DNA of 64,000 nucleotides from Salinivirga cyanobacteriivorans (GTDB lineage Bacteria; Bacteroidota; Bacteroidia; Bacteroidales; Salinivirgaceae). The stretch is from positions 1,623,501-1,687,500 of the forward strand of contig NZ_CP013118.1 of the NCBI RefSeq assembly GCF_001443605.1. The letters run 5' to 3'. A model generated the notes under the pieces. The model worked only from the letters and a program-made list of their open reading frames with translations, had not been told where the DNA came from and did no database searches. Positions 55,701 to 62,840 of the stretch are shown piece by piece (within the stretch, counting starts at the first letter, position 1; every line of letters begins with the position of its first letter). The translations under genes were made by a program, and so were the position numbers.

Positions 55701-57148
55701 GACGACTGTTTTTGAGATGAAACATCTTCTGCAACAGCATGTGCATCAATATCAAGCATTACTGACTGAAAGGCAGACTCCAGCATTAGCAATTTTTGTT
55801 GTAAAAGTGTGAGATACTCAAGCGTGTATGCCAACGAATTAGAAAAGTGGTGCGATGGCCAGGTATCTTCTGCAACATCATTATAAAATTCTTCCAGTAT
55901 GGGATTCAGATCGTGCGCAGGCAAAATTGCATCCATTTCTCTCAAATACTGTTTAAGTTCATCCTGAAGGGCGTAACCTTCACCACTACCGGCATCCTTG
56001 TCCAGCATGTATTTTCTTACCAAATCATGGCCAAAGGGTGTTTTTAAATAATGCAACAACGGTTTTGAATTTAAACCCGGTTCTGGCCTTAGACCTGAGT
56101 CGAACATTACAAGATCGCTCTTTAACTGATCAATTTTATCATAAACCTCCTCTGTGGCAGCATGTAGCTCATGAGCCTTCGTGGCTTCTGACAACTGATT
56201 TTGTTCCAGAAATAAACTGTTTGATTCCTTCAATAATCTATTTCCATGCAGCAGTTCACTGAATTGGCCATTGTAGCTTTGGCTCAAATTGCGGGAAACC
56301 TTCACAGAAATGAGGTTTACAGATAAAATAAGCCAGGCCACCCCCAGCACTAACATAATAAACCTACCTGTGATATAGGTCTTGCTTTTCAAAATATGCG
56401 TACCATAAATCGGCACAGCAATAAGAAACAAAAAAACATTACCTGCCAATAATAAAATGGCCGCACCGGGCCAGTGCATAATCTTAAAAAGATATCCTGC
56501 AGCAAGAAACCCCGTGGCCACGAAAGCAACAATAATGGAAGTTTTCTGAAGCCGATTGTCCACATTGCGTATGGTTTGTGCAAGCAAGGCAGGCAAAAAC
56601 AGTACAATAAAAACAAACTCACCTACAACAAGTAATATTCCCCCGCCCGGCCAATGCTGAACCTTAAACAGCACGCCGAGCGCAAAAGCAAAAGCGGCAA
56701 TAAATCCGGTGAGGTAAGTCAGTACGTTTTTATTACTCCGGGTCTCTTTGTAGAGCACATATACCGAAGTAGGCAGAAAAACCAGGCACAGAGTTAAAAA
56801 CCCCAGTACTAACAACACACTGGCACCGGGCCAGTGGAAGACTTTAAACAGGGAGCCAAATCCCATTAAAACCGGCGCAATGAGTCCGGTTGCTTTCATT
56901 GTGTTTTTCATAATTCTATAAGTTTTATCGATTAAATAAAAGGTATCGTCCTGGATCTTTTTCAGCCCCCTGTAGCCGATCCTTTGCTGCACCATTTTAT
57001 ATGCATCATTAAACTTATAGCCTTGTTCCATTTCGCTTTCCACATCGCAACAGATATGGTCAACCAAATCTTCCTTCAGATGCGAATAGAAGATTCGTGC
57101 TTGCTCAACATCCTTTTCAATTACACTGATATGTGCCTCGGTTAACAT
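55697..57148 (-). CDS. HAAS/DUF1700-like plus triple HWPG-repeat membrane protein
   Basis: A 483-aa protein. The N-terminal ~80 residues resemble the HAAS/DUF1700 domain that follows PadR regulators (FYSHLKEDLVDHICCDVESEM). Three near-identical membrane units follow: GSLFKVFHWPGASVLLVLG, GVLFKVQHWPGGGILLVVG and GYLFKIMHWPGAAILLLAG, each with two helices. The last 190 residues are a large soluble domain. The PadR gene is immediately upstream with a 7-nt overlap. The role of this unit is unknown; it is one of the most intriguing sets in the window. Confidence 0.7.
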   Translation of the reverse strand: MLTEAHISVIEKDVEQARIFYSHLKEDLVDHICCDVESEMEQGYKFNDAYKMVQQRIGYRGLKKIQDDTFYLIDKTYRIMKNTMKATGLIAPVLMGFGSLFKVFHWPGASVLLVLGFLTLCLVFLPTSVYVLYKETRSNKNVLTYLTGFIAAFAFALGVLFKVQHWPGGGILLVVGEFVFIVLFLPALLAQTIRNVDNRLQKTSIIVAFVATGFLAAGYLFKIMHWPGAAILLLAGNVFLFLIAVPIYGTHILKSKTYITGRFIMLVLGVAWLILSVNLISVKVSRNLSQSYNGQFSELLHGNRLLKESNSLFLEQNQLSEATKAHELHAATEEVYDKIDQLKSDLVMFDSGLRPEPGLNSKPLLHYLKTPFGHDLVRKYMLDKDAGSGEGYALQDELKQYLREMDAILPAHDLNPILEEFYNDVAEDTWPSHHFSNSLAYTLEYLTLLQQKLLMLESAFQSVMLDIDAHAVAEDVSSQKQSS

Positions 57149-57492
57149 AACGAATTATTGAGTCCGTAATCAGGTTTCAGGATATTTGAAAGGGTATCCA
57201 CAAATTCCTGCAACTCTTTAATCTTTTCCATTGCAGAATTATGCCCCTTCTCAGTGAGCTTGTAATACACACGTGTACGATTATTAACAGTCTCCTTATC
57301 GGTTGTCACTGCACCATCGTGCTCGAGCTTGTGCAAGATCGGATAAAGCGCACCATAGGTAAGTTGCACCTTTCCTGCTGTAATCTCTTTTACTTTTTGA
57401 GTAATCTCATAACCATACATACGACCGTTCTCCTTCAGTAGCTTTAGTATGATTGATTTTATAGATCCTTTCAATAGCTCTTTTGATATCAT
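57142..57492 (-). CDS. PadR-family transcriptional regulator
   Basis: A 116-aa winged-helix protein: helix 1 GSIKSIILKLLKENGRMYGYEI, then TYGALYPILHKLEHDGAVTTDKE and the C-terminal helix for dimerisation. PadR proteins repress adjacent genes and respond to small ligands. Its stop overlaps the start of the HAAS/HWPG gene, as is usual for PadR-HAAS pairs. Confidence 0.92.
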   Translation of the reverse strand: MISKELLKGSIKSIILKLLKENGRMYGYEITQKVKEITAGKVQLTYGALYPILHKLEHDGAVTTDKETVNNRTRVYYKLTEKGHNSAMEKIKELQEFVDTLSNILKPDYGLNNSLC

Positions 57493-57683
57493 AATTTTTT
57501 TATATTTAAGTTTCTAATATATTGCTAAAATAGCATATAAAATTCTATAAGTCAAGTTTTTTTTAATTCTTCAACAAAAACTCACTCTAAACTTTTAAGA
57601 GAACTGCATGAAACCTCTTTGTTACAGGGCTTTCTGATTTTTTATAAGAAAGACATTAAAAAAACATAACTCTTACCTAACAC

Positions 57684-57720
57684 CGACACTAATTGTCGAA
57701 CTACCCGCGTAACCTTGAAA
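57684..57720 (+). promoter_or_regulatory. Putative operator and promoter of the HIRAN gene
   Basis: A 37-nt element with the palindrome CGACACTAATTGTCG (perfect 5-bp arms), then TACCCGCG and TAACCTTG, a -7-like box 21 nt before the HIRAN ATG. It matches 29 of 37 positions of the element at 59159-59195, at the same internal spacing (26 nt). This points to a shared regulator, plausibly the WYL protein encoded between them. Confidence 0.6.
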
Positions 57721-57738
57721 AAGAAAAAAAGCAGTATT

Positions 57739-58065
57739 ATGGAGAAAAAAAGTAATTTACTAACCAGTTTTCAAATTGCCGGGTTTACTTATTATGAAGG
57801 TGCACTGGCTTTTAAGCATCTTACAATTGGGAAAAAGCTTAAACTGATAGCCGAACCCGAAAACCGGCACGACGATCATGCAGTAGCCCTTTACATGGAA
57901 AACTTCAAACTGGGTTATGTGCCACGTGGCGAAAACAAGGCAGTTGCATTGATGCTCAATAATGGGTATGACGCTTTTGAAGCGGTTGTACAACAAATTA
58001 ATCCGGAAGAACACCCTGAAGAGCAGGTGCGGGTAGCTGTGTTGGTTATACCACAAAATTCTTAA
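57739..58065 (+). CDS. HIRAN-domain protein
   Basis: A 108-aa protein starting at the ATG at 57739 (MEKKSNLLTSF). It is almost entirely a HIRAN domain: FQIAGFTYYEGA, KKLKLIAEPENRHDDHAVALYME, and KLGYVPRGENKAVALMLNNGY. HIRAN domains bind single-stranded or damaged DNA in helicases; stand-alone versions occur near DNA-repair genes. It is followed by a WYL regulator. Confidence 0.9.
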   Translation: MEKKSNLLTSFQIAGFTYYEGALAFKHLTIGKKLKLIAEPENRHDDHAVALYMENFKLGYVPRGENKAVALMLNNGYDAFEAVVQQINPEEHPEEQVRVAVLVIPQNS

Positions 58066-58070
58066 GTTGT

Positions 58071-58102
58071 TTTGCAACAACCAATGCAAAATGTTACATT
58101 TG
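58071..58102 (+). promoter_or_regulatory. WYL regulator promoter with overlapping palindrome
   Basis: TTTG at 58071-58074 and TACATTTG at 58095-58102 are separated by 20 nt, a good match to the phylum consensus. The palindrome GTTGTT-TTGC-AACAAC (58066-58081) overlaps the -33 box and may be an autoregulatory operator. The ATG follows 20 nt after the -7 box. Confidence 0.7.
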
Positions 58103-58121
58103 AGTATTATTACAAAATCAA

Positions 58122-59012
58122 ATGCTCGAACACCAAAAAATATTTCGCATATTCCAACTGCTTGCCCGCTTGCGCGCACCTTTAGGCTGCAAAAAAGCTG
58201 ATATTGCAGCAGATTTTGAAGTAAGTGCCCGCACGGTAGAACGTTACCTGAGTTTGCTGCGAAGCATCGGGTTTCATATCGAATTTCACCGGGGGCGATA
58301 CCGCATCCGCTCCCTCAATGAGACCCGCATGCAGGTTGAAGACCTCATCACCTTCACACTGGAAGAGGCCCAATTGATAAAAACGGCTCTCGAAAACCAG
58401 CAGGTGAAGCACCCTCTGCAACAAAGCCTACTAAGTAAGCTTTATGCCATGGCTGAAATGCCGGAACTCACCGAAACCATTTTCGACCAGTCGGTAAGCA
58501 ACAATATTTCTCTGCTTTACCATGCCATGAAATACAAGGTACAGGTTGTGCTGCGCAATTACCAGTCGTTGAATAGCGGTACAGTACGCGACCGCCTGGT
58601 GGAGCCCATTCGCATGTACCGCTACAACCGTTATTTGGCGGCCTGGGAAGTGAAAGACGGAATGATCAAGGAGTTTAAGACCGAACGCATCGAAAAAGTA
58701 GAACTTACAGAAGAACCCATCCGCTACTCAGCCAGCTATGGCAATTATGGCGTCGACCTGTTTGGCATGACCGGAGAAAAAAGCACCATAGCCGAGTTGG
58801 AACTCAGCCACAGGGCCTTTTTGCTTCTCACAGAAGAATTTCCGGGCACAGAAAAATATCTGACAAGAACAAAAAATCAGTATTTACTCAAAATCCCGGT
58901 GTACAAATGGGAAGGTATTGGAAGGTTTGTACTGGGGTTACCCGGTGAAATTACAGTTAAAGGACCCGACGCTTTGAAAAATTACATCAAAAACAAAGTT
59001 GGGGAATTTTAG
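58122..59012 (+). CDS. WYL-domain transcriptional regulator
   Basis: A 296-aa protein: N-terminal winged helix (residues 5-55, IFRIFQLLARLRAPLGCKKADIAADFEVSARTVERYLS), then a long helix and the WYL domain (about 140-220, PIRMYRYNRYLAAWEVKDGMIKEFKTERIEKV), and a WCX-like C-terminal domain to 296. WYL proteins sense nucleic acids or nucleotides, often in DNA-damage or defence responses. It has its own promoter. It is likely to act on the shared 37-nt element that flanks it on both sides. Confidence 0.92.
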   Translation: MLEHQKIFRIFQLLARLRAPLGCKKADIAADFEVSARTVERYLSLLRSIGFHIEFHRGRYRIRSLNETRMQVEDLITFTLEEAQLIKTALENQQVKHPLQQSLLSKLYAMAEMPELTETIFDQSVSNNISLLYHAMKYKVQVVLRNYQSLNSGTVRDRLVEPIRMYRYNRYLAAWEVKDGMIKEFKTERIEKVELTEEPIRYSASYGNYGVDLFGMTGEKSTIAELELSHRAFLLLTEEFPGTEKYLTRTKNQYLLKIPVYKWEGIGRFVLGLPGEITVKGPDALKNYIKNKVGEF

Positions 59013-59158
59013 GAATAAAAAGGAAGAGTTAAGCAGAAAGAGGAATAGCACCTCCTATAATTACCTAGCGTTTAGTCCAAAATTGAAAGAAAAACAAGAC
59101 AAGAAACCCTTCGAACACAAACAATCATTTTAAAAGCATTGAAATATGCACAAAGCTA

Positions 59159-59195
59159 CGACACAAACTGTCAAAATACCTGCGTAGCATTGCAA
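59159..59195 (+). promoter_or_regulatory. Putative operator and promoter of the lipoprotein gene
   Basis: The second copy of the 37-nt element. The palindrome is imperfect (CGACA...TGTCA) and the -7-like box is TAGCATTG, with the same 26-nt spacing. It sits 16 nt (ATG 59211) or 37 nt (ATG 59232) upstream of the next gene. Confidence 0.6.
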
Positions 59196-59231
59196 TAGAA
59201 AGTTCTAAAAATGAAAATCGAAATTTTAATT

Positions 59232-60017
59232 ATGAAAATTCTAAAATCCACAATTCAAATCCTATTATTGACAATGTTTACAAGCTGCATGCCATCAAAT
59301 TATTACCAAATGTGCACCACAACATCAGACGACGTTAATAAAAAAAACAGCAATCTTGTTTACGAAAACCCGGATGTGCGCATCACCTACAACCTCTGGA
59401 GCGAACACGGTAACAGCAGTTTTTGGGTGCACAACAAAAGTAATACCGATGTATTGATTGATCTTAACCGATCGCACCTGATTATTAACGGGGTGGCACA
59501 CACCTATTTTCAAAGCCGAATTTTCACCACCATCGATGAAAGCAGCATCTCCGCCGGTCAGGTTTCGGGGCTTGCCAACAGATACAGCAAAAGCGAGTTA
59601 AGTATTAAGCATACTGAAGAAAAAATTGAACAGGAACAGGTGCGCATACCACCCGGTGCTGCTAAAAAAGTGACCGGTTTTTCGATCATGAAAAACATTT
59701 ATCGCGATTGTGATCTCATACGCATCACCGACCGGAAAGAAAACAGCATGAAAAAATTTACCAAAGACGCTTCGCCACTTGTTTTCAGCAATTTAATCAC
59801 CTACCGCAGAGAAAATAACGATGCAGTACTACAAAAAATCGAACACGAGTTTTACATTTCACAAATCATCAACTATCCGGCAGGAAGCTTCATTGATACC
59901 AGACCAATAGAATTTTGTGGCGAAAAAAATAGCGAAACGGTAGAAGAATACTACAAATTCCGGGACCCGGCCAGTTTTTTTATAAAGTACACCAACGACA
60001 ATGGGTTTAGGCATTAA
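59232..60017 (+). CDS. Lipoprotein of unknown function
   Basis: A 261-aa lipoprotein. The ATG at 59232 (MKILKSTIQILLLTMFTSC) gives a canonical lipobox; the ATG at 59211 only adds a leader. The passenger is beta-rich (VYENPDVRITYNLWSEHGNSSFWV, VLIDLNRSHLIINGV), probably one immunoglobulin-like domain, with no catalytic motif. It lies downstream of the second copy of the WYL-flanking element, so it may share regulation with the HIRAN gene. Confidence 0.7.
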   Translation: MKILKSTIQILLLTMFTSCMPSNYYQMCTTTSDDVNKKNSNLVYENPDVRITYNLWSEHGNSSFWVHNKSNTDVLIDLNRSHLIINGVAHTYFQSRIFTTIDESSISAGQVSGLANRYSKSELSIKHTEEKIEQEQVRIPPGAAKKVTGFSIMKNIYRDCDLIRITDRKENSMKKFTKDASPLVFSNLITYRRENNDAVLQKIEHEFYISQIINYPAGSFIDTRPIEFCGEKNSETVEEYYKFRDPASFFIKYTNDNGFRH

Positions 60018-60261
60018 ACGAAGTACTTTTAAACCGTCTGACCAAAAAGGAAAAGAACGATCTGTGGCCACTTTTAAAATTGTTTTTGCAAAGGGAGAGC
60101 TTCAAGCGACTTTGTCTGTAAAGAAATTCGGAATTTCCGCATTTCCGCAATAAAGCAATAAGAATTTAGATGGAAACTATAAAATATTAAATAACAGTAA
60201 GTTGAGTTGTGTTTTTTTGGCAACATAGATTATTGATAGTACACAAATGAAAACGTGGTTG

Positions 60262-60310
60262 TCCGGAATTTCCGGATAAACATTTGTGAAATTAAAAACC
60301 ATTAACTTTG
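60262..60310 (+). promoter_or_regulatory. Promoter and palindrome upstream of the AlbA_2 gene
   Basis: A 15-nt perfect palindrome TCCGGAATTTCCGGA (60262-60276) is followed by TTTG (60283-60286) and TAACTTTG (60303-60310), a -7 box four nucleotides before the ATG. The spacing (16 nt) is short, and the transcript would be nearly leaderless. The palindrome could be an operator. Confidence 0.55.
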
Positions 60311-60314
60311 AAGA

Positions 60315-61940
60315 ATGATTGATTTACTGAATAAAATATTGCAAACTGATACTGAAACGGAAGTTTTGGAGTTCAAGAAAGCTGAACGACAGTTTGATAA
60401 GGATAAGCTAGGTAAATATTTTACGGCCCTCAGCAATGAAGCCAATTTGAATAACCTGCGTAGTGCCTACCTGCTTTTTGGGATCAGCAACGATAAGCGC
60501 ATTGTCGGAACCCGTATCTCAGACAGCCAAATTAATGAATATAAAAGAGAAACTGCCAACAATAGTTCACCAACCCTTAATTTTATAAGAGTAGAAAGAA
60601 TACCAACCGACCAAGGCAACGTAATACTATTTGAGATTCCGGCAGCTCCAAAAGGAATGCCGGTGGCATGGAAAAATCATTATTATGCGCGCGATGGGGA
60701 AAGTCTGGCTGGTTTATCAATCGAAAAAATTGAACGTATCCGCGATCAGGTACAAGACGATTGGAGCAGGGCAATAATCCCTGAAGCATCATTAACAGAT
60801 TTAGACAAAAGTGCAATAGAAAAAGCACGGTTGTACTATTCTGAAAAGAACCCGCACTTAAAAGAAGATATTTTTAAGTGGAACGATATTACCTTTTTAA
60901 ATAAAGCAAAACTAACCATAAATGGAAATATTACGCGAACAGCCATTTTGCTGTTAGGAAAACCGGAATCAGATCATTATTTGAATCCTGGTACATCTAA
61001 AATCAGTTGGGTATTGCGAGATCGCGATGGCATTGAAAAAGATTATCAACACTTCTTTTGCCCGTTACTCCTTGAAGTTGATAAGGTGTATGGTAAAATA
61101 CGCAACTTAAAGTATCGCTACATAAAAGAAGGGACGCTGTTCCCGGATGAAGTTGATCAATTTGAACCATTTACAATTCGTGAGGCACTTCATAACTGCA
61201 TTGCCCATCAAGATTATCGTTTGGGCGGAAAAATCAACTTAGTAGAACGAGAAGACGGGATACTTGTTTTTTCTAATTCAGGTGATTTTATTCCTCAATC
61301 TGTAGAGAATGTTATTCAATCCGATGCCCCCGAGGCACAATACAGAAACCCTTTTCTGACTACGGCAATGGTTAACCTGAATTTGATTGATACCATTGGC
61401 AGTGGAATAAAGAAAATGTTCATCTATCAGAAAAATAAATATTTCCCTTTGCCTGAATATGATTTTTCAAATCACAAAGTCACCGTAAGCATCATTGGTA
61501 AGGTAATGGATGTAAATTATGCAAGAAAGTTAGCGCAAATCCCTGATCTCTCTTTGCATGAAATTATGTTGTTGGATAAAGTAGCAAAACATAAAGAGCT
61601 AACTACCGATGAAATAAAACTATTACGTGATAAATCACTTATTGAAGGTCGTAAACCGAATTTTCATATCTCTTCAATCATTGCCAAAAATATAGGTAAG
61701 CAAAGCGAGTACATAAAAATGAGAGGAATTGAAGATGAGTATTCAGAGAAACTAATTTGCGACTATTTAAAGAAATTTGAATTTGCCAGGAAAGCAGATT
61801 TATTCGAAATGCTCGTAAATAAATTTCCGGATATTTTAAGTGATGAACAAAAGCAACATAAACTAAAAAACCTATTACAGAAAATGAAAAATAGTGGGAT
61901 AATTGATATTAATGAAAAGCGTCAGTGGTTTCTTAAATAA
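60315..61940 (+). CDS. AlbA_2/Schlafen-type putative DNA- or RNA-binding protein with ATPase-like domain
   Basis: A 541-aa protein. The N-terminal ~150 residues contain an AlbA_2/Schlafen domain (EFKKAERQFDKDKLGKYFTALSNEANL, YLLFGISNDKRI and DQGNVILFEIPAAPKGMPVAW, then HYYARDGESLAGLS). The C-terminal half is HATPase_c_4-like (FEPFTIREALHNCIAHQDYRLGGKINLVE, IVFSNSGDF and DTIGSGIKKMF). The usual end WFLK is followed by a stop. Members may be RNases, or regulate defence and transcription; the role here is unknown. It has its own promoter. Confidence 0.85.
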   Translation: MIDLLNKILQTDTETEVLEFKKAERQFDKDKLGKYFTALSNEANLNNLRSAYLLFGISNDKRIVGTRISDSQINEYKRETANNSSPTLNFIRVERIPTDQGNVILFEIPAAPKGMPVAWKNHYYARDGESLAGLSIEKIERIRDQVQDDWSRAIIPEASLTDLDKSAIEKARLYYSEKNPHLKEDIFKWNDITFLNKAKLTINGNITRTAILLLGKPESDHYLNPGTSKISWVLRDRDGIEKDYQHFFCPLLLEVDKVYGKIRNLKYRYIKEGTLFPDEVDQFEPFTIREALHNCIAHQDYRLGGKINLVEREDGILVFSNSGDFIPQSVENVIQSDAPEAQYRNPFLTTAMVNLNLIDTIGSGIKKMFIYQKNKYFPLPEYDFSNHKVTVSIIGKVMDVNYARKLAQIPDLSLHEIMLLDKVAKHKELTTDEIKLLRDKSLIEGRKPNFHISSIIAKNIGKQSEYIKMRGIEDEYSEKLICDYLKKFEFARKADLFEMLVNKFPDILSDEQKQHKLKNLLQKMKNSGIIDINEKRQWFLK

Positions 61941-61967
61941 TGTTCGTCTAAGAATCGCTATTTTAAG

Positions 61968-62003
61968 AAAATTTAGACGAAAATTTAGACGAAAATTCAG
62001 ATG
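61968..62003. repeat. 12-nt tandem repeat, three units
   Basis: Units 61968-61979 and 61980-61991 are identical (AAAATTTAGACG) and 61992-62003 matches 10 of 12. The repeat lies 28 nt after the AlbA_2 stop. It would encode the repeat NLDE or RRKF in the two open frames, but neither has a credible gene context. Confidence 0.6.
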
Positions 62004-62284
62004 AGGAATTTACAATTAACTTAATTATAGTGTGTTATGTGTTTTGCTTTAAGACAAAAAGAAAGTTAATTAGATGAACCTCGACATATAAATTTTGATA
62101 AGCTAAGATATAAAATAGATCGACCATAGATAGACCATGTTATTAAAAGACTAGCATAAAGTTTGTTACTATAGCTAAATATTTTAAAGAGCAAGCAAAT
62201 TAAGATAGAAAGAGAAATAACTTAGATGCAACATGGCCAACAACTTCAAAACCAACAATAAAACCCAAAATCGCTAAAAGGGCG

Positions 62285-62514
62285 TTTAACCCACATTATT
62301 CATGTCATTAGCTTTGTGCATATGCAAGGCATCTAAACCCGCAGATATAGTGATCTATTTCAAGAGTTTAGTAACGAGGCAGATGTGCAAAGATAATGAC
62401 AAACAATACCCAAAAATGGGCTATGTTTTTTATTGAGAGACCACGTTACATGTGCCTGATAGCCTAGGTTGTATGATTACTCACCCAAATTTGTGGTGAA
62501 TAATGCGGGTTAAA
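62285..62514. mobile_element. MITE-like element or IS remnant
   Basis: A 230-bp segment with terminal inverted repeats of 18 bp, TTTAACCC(A/G)CATTATTCA, matching at 17 of 18 positions (62285-62302 and 62497-62514). The inside has no transposase. This is consistent with a MITE or deletion remnant of a larger element such as an IS1380 type, but the parent could not be identified here. No clear target duplication is seen. Confidence 0.55.
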
Positions 62515-62794
62515 TACCCTGATTGGCATCAGTGATGAACTCAAGTTCCTTGTGGTCTTTTTTTTATTTACACTTTAAATTATCTTTGGGCATTGTTAAT
62601 CAGCCTTAATAGGAATATACGAAATGGAGGCTTGAAAGTATTTGTCTAAAAGGAATCGAAAAGGGATAATTAGCTATTACCGGACCCGAGCAATGTGAAT
62701 ATTGCTTAAAAGCTTTTGAATTTTTGTCTCTTTCAAAAAATAATTCCCTCTAATCGAACAATTGTAACAGCTGCCTTGCATTTGTGGCTAAAAA

Positions 62795-62823
62795 AAGCCC
62801 GCCACACAAGGTGCAGCGGGCTT
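62795..62823 (-). terminator. Terminator of the alpha-2-macroglobulin-like gene
   Basis: An 8-bp perfect stem (AAGCCCGC/GCGGGCTT) with a 13-nt loop, followed on the minus strand by a run of T. It is 17 nt after the stop at 62841. Confidence 0.9.
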
Positions 62824-62840
62824 AATCTTTCCCTAAAACA

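Larger units (their letters stand above)
61941..62794. other. Gene-poor interval with a tandem repeat and a MITE-like element
   Basis: About 850 AT-rich nucleotides without a trusted ORF. It begins with a 12-nt tandem repeat (AAAATTTAGACG, three units at 61968-62003, the last one with two changes) and contains a 230-bp inverted-end element (62285-62514). Nothing else was recognised. Confidence 0.45.
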
